The notes beneath the pieces were generated by a model. That model made no database searches and was not told the DNA's origin. It saw only the letters and a list, made by a program, of their open reading frames with translations. DNA of 64,000 nucleotides from NCBI RefSeq assembly GCF_000328475.2, contig NC_026498.1, positions 124,001 to 188,000 on the forward strand, given 5' to 3'. This document shows positions 11,001 to 19,751 of the stretch, piece after piece. The position numbers and the translations under genes were made by a program. The DNA comes from Mycosarcoma maydis (Eukaryota; Basidiomycota; Ustilaginomycetes; Ustilaginales). Position 1 is the first letter of the stretch. Each line of letters begins with the position of its first letter.

Positions 11001-11088
11001 GGCGTGAGTCAGACAGAAGACGATCACTAGCGATCGTCGAGGATAATGAAGGGCAAGAGTCGTTGCTGCTCTGCGTCGACAAAGGCAT
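8077..11088 (-). CDS. ZRG17: Zrg17-like cation diffusion facilitator (zinc transport, secretory pathway)
   Basis: A 1003-residue protein from the first ATG in frame (11088); the frame stays open further upstream without an ATG, so an extra 5' exon is possible. The first 480 or so residues are Ser/Pro-rich and low in conservation. A His-rich loop (about 495-520, alternating HA/HAHDH) precedes a CDF-type membrane region of roughly six segments, and the protein ends in a dense His/Asp tail (about 958-1003). In the second membrane segment the site normally HxxxD reads GxxxS (FDAMGILSSAISD), and the fifth segment also lacks the canonical pair. Loss of these zinc ligands is typical of Zrg17/ZnT6-type partners, which work as heteromers with a Msc2/ZnT5-type transporter in the ER/Golgi. 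The zinc-transport role is inferred from the family. An MSC2-like protein is the alternative reading. Confidence 0.78.
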   Translation of the reverse strand: MPLSTQSSNDSCPSLSSTIASDRLLSDSRLAHVVASGRALSADKADTFAPAADTPQKRSASTLSHKRSVKSITREFEQLGDTSTCTFLRPPCSCSCSRTSSPTSSLAELSPPRDHSSLDVPQSCNASVLQKRNSFLLASTSDPSHLNETPPRPTSLSSSSGTSFSRSPSIRLASGSYPSTLKPPSRKSSSSSIRSLPEPPAQSTQLPDQSSNTVDFSSQDVEAHEPVVVMSVPSEQDPASTAAAASSLQPPNVLPEDHVEHSNSTHHHDHPEDKSSINVAHEDALHEDMDSVADLGSSQANRTSLSVAMPVDVSRMTLAERREHSRRHSHIHSRNLSVFFPRPGTEAEAEADAAKAREQLEQTARSTAACTSYTAGTTSSDSKVHRRAASGNRPQITVSTEPATLSPRSASLAALTANQQQSHTRQLETPNHLGGDLSPSPTKSRRGHHHRHSVAMLDSGLSPVSAMHNGHAMERSTSSTSHNSDHSYPSPLDVGLGHHHAHAHAHAHDHGQNHRHAHSHQHRRSLHARTVSALAHIPQASRPLLLFGISHFGLGARLWMAGQEVDSLSATGLGYLVVFDAMGILSSAISDWALEWEQHASDLRRRNGKPEGATMKRPYGMHRVSTLLHFVQTIYLLFASVYVLKESVEHALLEGGHADAQNGADALVESASGHDHSHAHTEHSLGIVMPNLLLALSLAACVVSNVVMGNHARLVAACGISTTASGAPSGASRHGRSGSVLMRPSELASPLLALLANPFSLTVLFFSSALLFAGLTMASVQVAALDKVLAGLESVSMFYVAYPASVALGKVLLQTAPPDSSPTKQQLKRALKVVEQNPLVSYVAPPNVWQLTPPTSALVQAERGSGMLTGSNGGGRGVHFGSKSASLVVSVSVFLRADASDDDCFEMTKWVWEKLAPSIGAGRGLMAGEMLRATQRAGELTVCIKRQGHEHDGVEHSFGPCAHDHAHHHHDHGHSHSNGHSAHAHDHSHGHHHHHDHDHDHDH

Positions 11089-12354
11089 GGACACCGTGCG
11101 ATGTGCCGAGAGGTTTGGTAAGGAGCTAATTGGTTTGTTCTCCAGTGAGACAGCGTCGATCTTGTCTAGGGTTGAGAAAAACGAGTTGCCACAGAGCAAA
11201 GCAACCACGAACAAGTAGAACGAGCGTTGCAAGCGGCCACAGCCAGTCCTGTGCCAGGACAGCAAAGAGAGGACCAAACGCAGATCTCAAAATGGGTGAG
11301 TAAAGCCAAGACGTGGTCGAGCATGCAGATCACACGGCAGAGCACAGAGTGGGATGAGTGAGGGAGCAGCGCAAGTGAGCAACGCTGCTGCAAGAATAAC
11401 TGATGAGGTCCCACGTTCAAGTTGGCGGGTCGCGTGTTACACAATAACCACGAACGTAGGGCAAATAAGTTAGTTAAATCAACCCAATCGCGAATGCGGG
11501 CTGGCATGGGTGCAAGCACCGTGCAAACCAGAATCGCGATTCTATCCAGAAAGGATTCGAGCCTTCCAAACAGCAAACAAGTGGAACTTGCCTTGACCGA
11601 CTTGCTCCACACTCGTGACTCACGACTGTATGGTGCTGTAACTGTATCTTTGCGTTTGTGCAAGCGCACCCTCTTCTGCGAGCTGTCTAACCTCGCGTTG
11701 GTTGCACGACCAGCTTGGCGTTCGGAGCATTGTGCACCGCTTTGATCTCAGAGAAAAGACGCCGCGATTCGCAATTCAACAAGAAGCGAGCACGGACTCA
11801 TGTTAATATTTAAATCAGTCACGTCCAGATTCGTGATTCTTCTAAAACTATGCTATTCACGATAACACTCGTGACTTCCGTTTGCCTCTCCCTCTGAAGC
11901 CCACAAACTGTATTATAAATGGTATACATGAATGAATCGTGAAAGTGCACAGAGCTCGAGTGTGTCAGTCTCACAATTTATTATACTCACTGACTATCAT
12001 TCGTGATTCACGATGACTTTCCGGGGGAATTTTGTGACCGAAATTCAGGCGAGTTTCGCTATCATCCCGTTATCTCAAGCGCAACAACTCCCTAGGTTGT
12101 GTGGGCTAAGCTCTTTCATAGCAGCTCAGTGCAAAGAAACATGAGAGACAGAGCAGATCATTCATCTGAGCACCGCGCATGCGCTGAGAGCGATGATGGC
12201 ATAGTCTTTCATGACACGGCATAAACTACAGAAGAACAGGAGACTTTGCAAAACAGGACAGTTGAGACAGGACACGAGAAGGGCTACAACTAGAAATTGC
12301 ACTTGTCAACAGGGGCAAGAAGCTCGCAGGAAATCCAGAAAGGGGCAGACCGTC
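11089..12354. other. intergenic region
   Basis: Promoter side of the Zrg17-like gene and 3' flank of the kinase gene. No coding region recognised; overlapping open frames near 11170-11750 have no protein-like character. It holds a perfect TCGTGACTCACGA palindrome (11613-11625) and several ATTCGTGATT words (about 11828 and 12000). Confidence 0.6.
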
Positions 12355-13731
12355 TTATTCACTTGACTTGCTGGAAGAATGCAGATGCAAATCATCAAGC
12401 TTATTCTCGAGCTTCTCGACCCATCCTGGCTCGTTTTCCGACTGGCTCGAGGCTGCATCGGCAAGCGTGGCATCGTTACCCCTCGCGGCGCTGCCGTCTT
12501 CGGTATCGAACCACTGGTTGTCTTCTCCGTCCTGCTCGTCTTCACTTTCACTGTACAGTTCACGTTTGGTGGGCGGTGAAATCTTGCCTGGATCATCTGC
12601 AAACGCCGTCGATGAATCCGACGTTTGCAAAGAGGCCTGACTGCCTGAGCGACTCTCGCTGGCAAGCTGAGCGAACGTGCGAAACTTGGTCGATGCACGT
12701 ACCGCTGCGATGGCCGACTTCCAGCGCTTTCGATAGTTTTCGCGCAAGCCCGCCGAAATATCGTGTACACCTTGTGTCTCTTCGCTGTGTTCGGTGAGCC
12801 ATGGGTGAGACATGCCTTGGTCCGCGGTGAGGCGTTTCTTGGGATCCACAGTGAGGCACGCCTTGACAAAGTCCTTGGCTTCGTTGCTGACATTCTTCCA
12901 GTATCGATCATGGAATTCGACCTTGCCCCGCTGCGTTTCAGCTGCCAACGCCGCCGCATCGTCGGAACGAAAGGGTGTATAGCCACACAGCATCGTATAG
13001 GTAATCACGCCCAGGCTCCACATATCGACCGCCTTGCCGTGCCCTTTCTTGGCGAGGATCTCGGGTGCAGCATAGCCAAAGCTTCCGCACACCGAAGTCA
13101 GCACTTCGTTGTCGTCCTTCATATGTGCGGCAATGCCAAAGTCGACAAGCACCACGTTGGCATCTTCTGCTTTGGTTCGATAGAGAATGTTTTCCGGTTT
13201 GATGTCGCGATGAACGATATTGTGATGGTGAAGGTACTGAATCGCCGAGAGAACCGCCCGGATCGTCCGACACGCATCTAGCTCCGTGAACCGTCCGCGC
13301 GACAAGATACGTTCGAACAACTCGCCACCTGTCGCTTCTTCAAATACGAGGTAGTACTGTCAAGGTGCCAAATAGGCACCGAGAAAGGAACAAGAACAGG
13401 TGAGCAACTTAGCTAGCCAGTAATGTCACCAGTGACCTGCAATCGTGACTCTCACCTTGTCTTTGCTCTCGAACCAGTCAAGGAATTTGACCACGTGCGG
13501 CTGATCAAGACCCTTGAGCACGTTCATCTCGTCTTTGACAATCTCATCGTGTCCACGAAGGATGCGCTTGCTGATCACCTTGACTGCTACGTTGATGGGT
13601 GGATCCGCTGCTTTCCATGTTGCTTGTCGAACAATGCCGAATGTACCTTCTCCGAGCGTCTTTTTGAAATCGTACTCCTTCTTCTTGACGTAGGAATCTG
13701 GCTGCTTTGCCAGCGGATTGTGGAATGGCAT
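12355..13731 (-). CDS. Ca2+/calmodulin-dependent protein kinase (CaMKI type)
   Basis: Two exons, 13731-13456 and 13356-12355, with a 99-base intron (GTGAGA..ACAG); joined product 425 residues. The kinase domain is complete: glycine loop LGEGTFGIV (26-34), VAVK lysine (K51), HRDIKPEN (catalytic D143), DFG (D164), a possible activation-loop Thr at 179, and YAAPE. After the domain, at about residues 300-320, the basic-hydrophobic stretch RKRWKSAIAAVRAS is a good calmodulin-binding/autoinhibitory segment. The tail is acidic and Ser-rich, ending HLHSSSKSSE. Length and order match fungal CMK1/CMK2 kinases, cytosolic Ser/Thr kinases activated by Ca2+-calmodulin. The intron falls between strand beta-4 (FLDWFESKDK) and the hinge (YYLVFEEATGGEL), and its removal restores an uninterrupted domain, which supports the splice sites. 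Confidence 0.94.
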
Positions 13732-14490
13732 TGTGGCGGATCAAAGCTGCTCTACTGCACCAAACCGGATTGACAGTACCCTGCTCAAAGTTGTGCAATG
13801 ACGTGTGATCTGAGCTCGATGATCTGCGCTGCCAGCTGAGTTGCGTTGTGCGTCTCGAGACGGGTGAACCAAGCTTGTCGGAATCGGCTGCCTCTGTATC
13901 GCCGAGTATCCCAGTATCAACGTTCGAGTGGTGCAATTATCAAGAACCAGTCACGAGTTTGATCGAGACAGAACGTTCATTCGACCAAGACGGACCAACG
14001 GATGCAACAAGGTGAAGCTTAGAGCGGGGCGCACCAACTCACAGCTCACCACTGGAACACGGGTCAGATACACAAATAATTGCGAATACCGAATCGTATT
14101 CTGCGTGCTGTGTTTCACGATTCACGATTCACGAATAATCGTGAATGTCACATGAACCGTTGGCAGGCACGAGGGTGCAAAAAATACTTGCTCACGCGTA
14201 ACAGTGTCTGTCATCTCTCCGGGTTTCAACCCCGAAACTCTCAATTTACTCAATTTTTTTTTTCGCGCATTGGGCAACACGTAAAAGATTCTCACCGCCG
14301 CCGCTTTCATCCCGCAGGTTAAGTTAGCAGAAACCAATCACGAATCACAGTCCAAGAGATTCACGATGATCGCTTTCCCGCCAGTTTATCAGTCTGCGAG
14401 TTTAGGAAATCACGAATCTGTGAATCCGAATTCCAAGATACGAGACATGAGAAGGCAGAGCGCGTCAAAAACATTAGCTTCATGTGTTCA
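13732..14490. other. intergenic region
   Basis: Promoter side of the kinase gene and 3' flank of the dehydrogenase gene. No coding region supported. Includes a short T run (14256-14263), the hairpin listed at 14127-14146 and further TCACGA words. Confidence 0.65.
14127..14146. repeat. perfect inverted repeat built from the intergenic word
   Basis: ATTCACGA - ATAA - TCGTGAAT: an 8-base perfect stem with a 4-base loop, preceded by TTCACGA. It shows the dispersed word occurring in opposed orientations close enough to form a cruciform or transcript hairpin. Confidence 0.9.
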
Positions 14491-15401
14491 TCACCACGCT
14501 TCCACCGACGGACGGAGGTCAATCTCGAACGCCCATACGCTGCGAGGCTGGCGTGCTGTGTCGAGGTAGACCTGTGCAATGGCGTCCGGATCCATGCGCG
14601 ATGCGGCAGCGTAGTCCTTGCCGATCAGAGAGTCGGTGCGCTCAGTCACAATGATTCCGTCGATGATAAAGTGCGATACGTGGATGCCTTTTGGTCCCCA
14701 TTCTCGTGCCAAGCTCTGCCCGATCGCACGCAAGCCGAACTTGGCGGATGCGAATGCGGAAAAGTTGGCGCTTCCCTTGAGCGAAGCTGTGGCTCCGGTA
14801 AGCAGGATATTGCCCAAAGGCGTTGTGGTATCATTTGTCTGTGAGAAAGCTGGACTCGAGGTGATGGCCCTCAAAATAGCTTGCGAAAAGATGAAGCCGC
14901 CATAGCTGACATTGACCAACCAAGGCAAAAAAAAAGAAGTGGTCGTCAGCGCTCGTTCGTTTGCTCACCTACTCGGTCTTGATCGGCATCACATAGGTAT
15001 ACTCACACTTGGATCTTGAATGCTTCTTCCACCTGGCTAGCCTTGGTGTCGAGGAAGCTAGCTCGTGCAAAGCCTCCACCTGGGTTGAAAACACCAGTGT
15101 GGATCGCCGCACCTTGATGCTCTGCACCCGCCTTGCCGCTCGAAAAGTGCTCTTGCACCTGCTCGATCGTCTTGTGAACCGACGCTTCGTCCTGTACGTC
15201 GACTGCATACGCCACCGCCTTGCCGTGCTGGCCAGAAAGATTGTTGATCTGCGAGGCTAGCGATTCGAGACGATCTTTCGAACGAGACAGAAGCGCTACC
15301 GGGTGACCCTGCTCGGCAAACTTGCGCGCAACGCTAAAGCCCAGGCCGGGCCCTGCTCCGACCACAACTACAATTTGCTTTGCTGCGGCTGGAAGTGACA
15401 T
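14491..15401 (-). CDS. short-chain dehydrogenase/reductase family protein, catalytic Tyr replaced by Phe
   Basis: Two exons, 15401-15007 and 14905-14491; the 101-base intron has GTGAGT, a likely branch site GCTGACG and a polypyrimidine tract before CAG. The product is 269 residues starting MSLPAAAKQIVVVVG. The Rossmann nucleotide-binding motif is GAGPGLG near the N-terminus. The usual YxxxK catalytic pair reads F183-A-S-A-K187, while LTGATAS occupies the Ser region. Downstream, SLAREWGPKGIHVSHFIIDG is conserved in a subgroup of SDRs that carry Phe here. An oxidoreductase role with an unknown substrate is the family expectation; with no Tyr the chemistry may differ or be lost. The splice phase (GT + C gives Val) yields FKIQVYGGFIFSQ, matching the normal SDR helix E region. 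Confidence 0.85.
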
Positions 15402-15973
15402 GTTGATTGCTTTGCCTCGAGAAGAAGAGGAGAACAAGTGTTGTTGTTGTGGAAGAGGGAAGAAGGGATGCTGATGCTCTTTGCCCTTGAAATATATAAC
15501 CGAAAGTCTCTACGGGGCGCACGCCCCTCAGGTTTCGGACCCAAGCGCGCGCGCGGGGTTAAGACCCTGCAGGACGTACAGTAACTTGACCTAGTCGTGA
15601 GTTAGTTATTCGTGATTGTGATTATTGCAATATATTCACTTCGTGATTCGTGATTCACGATGGCTTCATGCTTGTTGGAAAAGCGCAGACACGGCAACTT
15701 GGACAAGATCACGTCACCGAAGCGCCGTCTGCCAGGACTTTTTCCTCATCGGCTTTTTCGCGAACCCAACCTCTCAACATATTGCCGTGCTGGAGCACAA
15801 TCTCACAGACATACATCCATGGACACACAGCGTTGATAGGATCCGATGCATTGAGTCTTGTATCAAATGTCTCCTCTTTCCGTATTGCATGCGAGCCGAG
15901 TGCAGATGTCAAGCACAAGCTGCACATTGGTTCGATCGCCGACCCCAGCTTGTGGGTTCCATAAGACCGACAC
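15402..15973. other. intergenic region
   Basis: Promoter of the dehydrogenase gene (TATA-like AAATATATAAC near 15489-15499) and 3' flank of the sphingoid kinase gene. It contains TCGTGATTCGTGATTCACGA around 15642-15660. An open frame on the minus strand (15709-15973) joins the kinase end only through a weak hypothetical splice and is not called. Confidence 0.6.
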
Positions 15974-18025
15974 TCACGCCATTGCTGGCGGCTCCACCAC
16001 TGGTACACAGAACCGACCGTACAGCGACAGGACCGAGTACTGCAGACCACGTGCAACCTCGACCTGGAAGGCAGCATAGGGCACCTTTTCACCATCGATG
16101 CTGATCAGTCCTCCCATTTTGAGCTTCTTGTCTCCTTCCTTGCGCTTGGGCGTCACACGGATTGCCTCAACTTTGAGGTAGGTCATTGCCTTTTGGTAAA
16201 CGATCTGTCCATTTTCCGCGTATCCATCCTCAGGCAGCTTGGCAGCTCTGCCTCCTGCATGAAGGATCATGGCAACGTCAATGGTGCCGTCATTGGGCAG
16301 TGCAAATGGGAATTGCATCATGTCACGGCTGACAAAGGGTAGCTTGCCCCCGTACAGACTTGCTATCGGCTCTTGAATACGCATCCAGCCCGATTGCAAC
16401 GCCTGCTCATCGCCCTGGGACGCTTGCAAAGCCGCTTCGACTTGACGGACTGAACTTGTTTTCGAAAGCAACGAGTGTGGCCACGAGGGATCGCGCATAT
16501 CGAAAGGCGGTGGAGGATTCGAGCTTGTAGTGAGTGGCTGGGTGACGTCTCCATGGACCAAGTCGCACGGCGATGATGCAGAGACAGAGCTGTCCTGCGC
16601 ATTCTGGGTCAATGAATTTTGTCCCTCATCCAGGTCGCCGCCCTCTGTGGCTCCATCTGCGTTCTGATCGGCAGTTGACCGCGAACGCGCTTGGTAAAAA
16701 TCAATCACTCGTTGACGCATCTCCGCCCTGTTTTTGCTACCTCGTGCTCCGAGCTTGATGTCAACGTCGACATCGCATTTGGCGTTGCGCAACACCGAAG
16801 ACGCATAGCCTATGAGGAAGCGTGTATCTCCGAGTGAACGAAGATGCTCGGTACCTAGATCAAGGTCGGCTAGGATGCCGATAGCCTGTGAGAGAAACGA
16901 GTAGTACTGGACGAAAGGCTTGGAAGGCGCATCAATGAGTCTAGCCACATCCTCTGAGCCTCGCGCCGACGCAGATGGATTGCCGTTGAGCGTCGGCTCA
17001 CCAGCCGTTTTCCCTCCGCGTTTGCCCAAAGATCCGCTCAACGATCGTCCTGGTACTGGCACACCAGGCGGAAACGCAGAAGCAGGCTGCGTGACCCTAA
17101 GCAGATCGAGCTTCATCGGGCGGCCCTTGATGATGTTAAGGCATGCAAGGGCGAGACTGAATCCCTGCTGTGCGCCAAGTAGGTTGATGGACATGGCGTT
17201 CCCGCTTCCGGATGGTATAGGCGCTAGGGGGAGAGCAAGCGCTTGTCTGGCGTCCGATCGGGTTGCAAATCCGTTGAGCAATTCGTGTAGCAGGCCGTCG
17301 CCGCTGACTACACCGACTGCATCGTAATCTGCTATTCTGAGCTCCCGTGCAATCTCGAACCCGTGCATTCGATGTGTTGTTACGGTGACATCGAGCTTAC
17401 AGCCTGCGGCCTCGAGGATAGGTCGAGCACGACTGTCGAAAAGCTGTCGACCCTTTCCGGGACCACCGGCTGGATTGATGAGCACCTTGATCCTCTTGTA
17501 CGGCTTGACATGCTGATACGCTGCGCTCATGACCCGATCGACCCAGGACTGCGTCTTTGCCTCTATAGCTGTTCCATCCTTGACAGCCACGACGCGAGCC
17601 TCGATCTTGACAAGGCGAAGGCTCGAGCACGGCCCTTCAAGCTGTTCTCGGAGTCGCTCGATTCGCTCTGCTGGCGTCAGCTCTTGGTAAGCTTGCTGCG
17701 AAAGCGATTCCATGCATTTGGGGCGAGATCGGTCCTTCTTGAAAAAGGAAAACGGGCCGGGAGCTTGACTGCCTTGTGCTTGCACTGGTGGTGACAAGAT
17801 CCGTACAAGAAGAGAGCCGCCATCCGAGTCTGAAACAAAGGACGCGTTGAGTACTAGAGTGAGCGGAACGCGTACATACGCTTTGCTTAACATCGCATCT
17901 GCCTGGCTGTGATGGCCTCGCACGACAAAGAGAAACTCATGGTCGTATCCGATGGATGCAGGCTTTCCGTCGATGGATACCTCGACCACGGCGGCAGCTA
18001 CGCCATTTGATTGCTCGGCCGCCAT
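15974..18025 (-). CDS. LCB4: sphingoid long-chain base kinase (sphingosine kinase family)
   Basis: A 683-residue protein from the ATG at 18025 (MAAEQSNGVAAAV). The diacylglycerol/sphingosine kinase catalytic domain begins at about residue 178 with KRIKVLINPAGGPGKG, followed by the nucleotide-binding and catalytic segment GVVSGDGLLHELLNGF (about 240), GSGNAMSINLLGA, and a C-terminal beta domain with DVAMILHAGG and GGLISIDGE. Between the two halves lies a long Ser/Gly-rich insert, probably disordered. Lcb4/Lcb5 phosphorylate dihydrosphingosine and phytosphingosine at internal membranes; this role is taken from the family. The stop TGA overlaps a consensus donor (GC/GTGAGT), so a spliced alternative C-terminus cannot be excluded, but no convincing acceptor exon was found. 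It is divergent from RIB7 with about 1 kb between the starts. Confidence 0.92.
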   Translation of the reverse strand: MAAEQSNGVAAAVVEVSIDGKPASIGYDHEFLFVVRGHHSQADAMLSKAYVRVPLTLVLNASFVSDSDGGSLLVRILSPPVQAQGSQAPGPFSFFKKDRSRPKCMESLSQQAYQELTPAERIERLREQLEGPCSSLRLVKIEARVVAVKDGTAIEAKTQSWVDRVMSAAYQHVKPYKRIKVLINPAGGPGKGRQLFDSRARPILEAAGCKLDVTVTTHRMHGFEIARELRIADYDAVGVVSGDGLLHELLNGFATRSDARQALALPLAPIPSGSGNAMSINLLGAQQGFSLALACLNIIKGRPMKLDLLRVTQPASAFPPGVPVPGRSLSGSLGKRGGKTAGEPTLNGNPSASARGSEDVARLIDAPSKPFVQYYSFLSQAIGILADLDLGTEHLRSLGDTRFLIGYASSVLRNAKCDVDVDIKLGARGSKNRAEMRQRVIDFYQARSRSTADQNADGATEGGDLDEGQNSLTQNAQDSSVSASSPCDLVHGDVTQPLTTSSNPPPPFDMRDPSWPHSLLSKTSSVRQVEAALQASQGDEQALQSGWMRIQEPIASLYGGKLPFVSRDMMQFPFALPNDGTIDVAMILHAGGRAAKLPEDGYAENGQIVYQKAMTYLKVEAIRVTPKRKEGDKKLKMGGLISIDGEKVPYAAFQVEVARGLQYSVLSLYGRFCVPVVEPPAMA

Positions 18026-18989
18026 TTCCAAGCTCCACTTGTTTTCCGCACTGTATTCTTGCTTGTGTGTAATCAGAAGATCGCAATGAGCAGATTCTCC
18101 TGTGACTTGCGGGGGCGATGCGTTCGGAGCGAGAATGATGTGTAGCAGTTACAGTTGACGAGGTTTGAAGAGGCTGCAGACGGTGGAATCACGAATGACT
18201 ACAAGAGTCGTGAGGACAAGTAACGCAGAAGGTGGAAGTGGGGTGGAAACGAAGCTCGAAGCTTTTCAGTCTGTTTTACGCCGACTGGGTAATTCTCAGG
18301 GTTCATCTGCGTCTTCATATTCTTCTCGAACTACGACATGCTTCATCAGCAGCTGAAAGCGTGGCAGCATACTCCCAGCTCTGCGACAGGCTTTGGCCAA
18401 TCAAGAGGTTTATTCGTGATTATTGGTCGCACCGAGCCCTCTCGAATGGTTTCGTGGACCAGCATTCACAGATGGTACGTCGTAGGCCTCCTATCTCATC
18501 CAAAGAATTTCTACTGTCACAGAACGCGTTTCGACGCAAATTTGTCGCGCGTATCGCTGCTAAGAACGAATCGCCGGAGTGCCGAACCTTGTTCAGGGTC
18601 TTCTGAAACTGACCAACCAGAGTCACAGAGAGAGTAAACGCGCTCTCGACTCCCTCAAAAGTGAGTTGTGAGTTGGCCTGAGCGACCAATGTGACTGCTT
18701 CGGAAGAAAACGCCCATTTTCTGACCGGCGAGCGGGTCTTGCAGATGCAGCCCACGTTCGCTTCGATAATCAGCGACGACGACTACTGGCTGGCCAAGCC
18801 AGCTGTCTGTGCTGCTCTTCCAAATCGGAGTGGTAACCTCCATTGCAAGGAGACTGACAGGGCACGTGCGGCGAACAAAGGGCACGAATCCACAGAACAA
18901 GGCGACAGAGCTGGTCTGCTTGTCAAGTTGAAAGCCAGCGCGAGTGATCTGACGAACAAAGTCTTTCTCCGCCGACTCTGCCCTCTACG
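18026..18989. other. divergent promoter region of LCB4 and RIB7
   Basis: About 960 bases between two ATGs facing away from each other. No coding region recognised. A GATTATTGGTCG sequence near 18417-18428 includes an inverted CCAAT box. The CGTGATTATT word at 18414 is one of only a few copies of the intergenic family here. Confidence 0.6.
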
Positions 18990-19751
18990 ATGGCTTCTCG
19001 TGCAACAGAAGAGGCGCACGCGTCTAGCTTTCTCGAAGAAAACCTTGGGTTCGCCACGCCTGATCGACGGCCGCATGTCACATTGACGTTTGCACAATCC
19101 TCAGATGGCAAGATTGCCGGACCGGGCAAGACGCAACTGGCACTCAGTGGGCCGGAGAGTATGCGTCTGACGCATCAGCTTCGAACGATGCATGACGGTA
19201 TCATGGTCGGCATTGGTACAGTGCTCAATGACAATCCTCAGCTCAACGCGCGGCTGCTGTATGCACCACCTCCTGTGTCGCGACTGCCGAGACCAGTCGT
19301 ACTAGATTCCAAGCTGCGGATGCCGGTGGATTGCAAGCTGATCCGCAACTACGCTGCTGGTATCGGGCGTCAACCTTTGGTGTTGACGTTGGACTCTGCT
19401 CATCCAGACAGACGAACGCAGCTCGAGTTGGCCGGTGTCGATGTGATCCAGGTTCATGACAGCTCGGCAGCTCTACTTGACTGGACGACGATTCTCCAGC
19501 ACCTTTATGACGCGGGCATCCGCCGGCTCATGGTAGAAGGCGGTGCTGGCGTAATCGATAGCCTCATGCAGCAATCGCAGCATATCGACGCTTTGCTGGT
19601 CACAATTGCGCCGCTCACGGTTGGTTCGGAGGGGTTCAGCTTCACATCCAAGCTACCGAGCATCTCTGAAGCACATCCTGATGCAGAGTGGTCCCTTCCG
19701 AGCCGCGCCTGGTTTGGCAAAGACGAAGTCATTGTGTGGCATAAGCGCTGA
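18990..19751 (+). CDS. RIB7: 2,5-diamino-6-ribosylamino-4(3H)-pyrimidinone 5'-phosphate reductase
   Basis: A 253-residue protein of the RibD C-terminal (dihydrofolate reductase-like) family. It shows VTLTFAQSSDGKIAG at about residue 30, MHDGIMVGIGTVLNDNPQLN at about 67-86, RPVVLDSKLRMP, and the C-terminal LMVEGGAGVIDSLM motif. These match fungal Rib7, which reduces the ribosylamino-pyrimidine to the ribitylamino form with NADPH, the second step of riboflavin synthesis after GTP cyclohydrolase II. In fungi the reductase precedes the deaminase and is a separate protein, as here. Length is normal (yeast Rib7 is about 244). Start chosen at the only ATG near the family N-terminus; no intron. Confidence 0.95.
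   Translation: MASRATEEAHASSFLEENLGFATPDRRPHVTLTFAQSSDGKIAGPGKTQLALSGPESMRLTHQLRTMHDGIMVGIGTVLNDNPQLNARLLYAPPPVSRLPRPVVLDSKLRMPVDCKLIRNYAAGIGRQPLVLTLDSAHPDRRTQLELAGVDVIQVHDSSAALLDWTTILQHLYDAGIRRLMVEGGAGVIDSLMQQSQHIDALLVTIAPLTVGSEGFSFTSKLPSISEAHPDAEWSLPSRAWFGKDEVIVWHKR

Noticed and set aside
15709..15973. Possible extra exon of the sphingoid kinase
   Set aside because: Needs a weak acceptor and gives a tail with no similarity or targeting signal.
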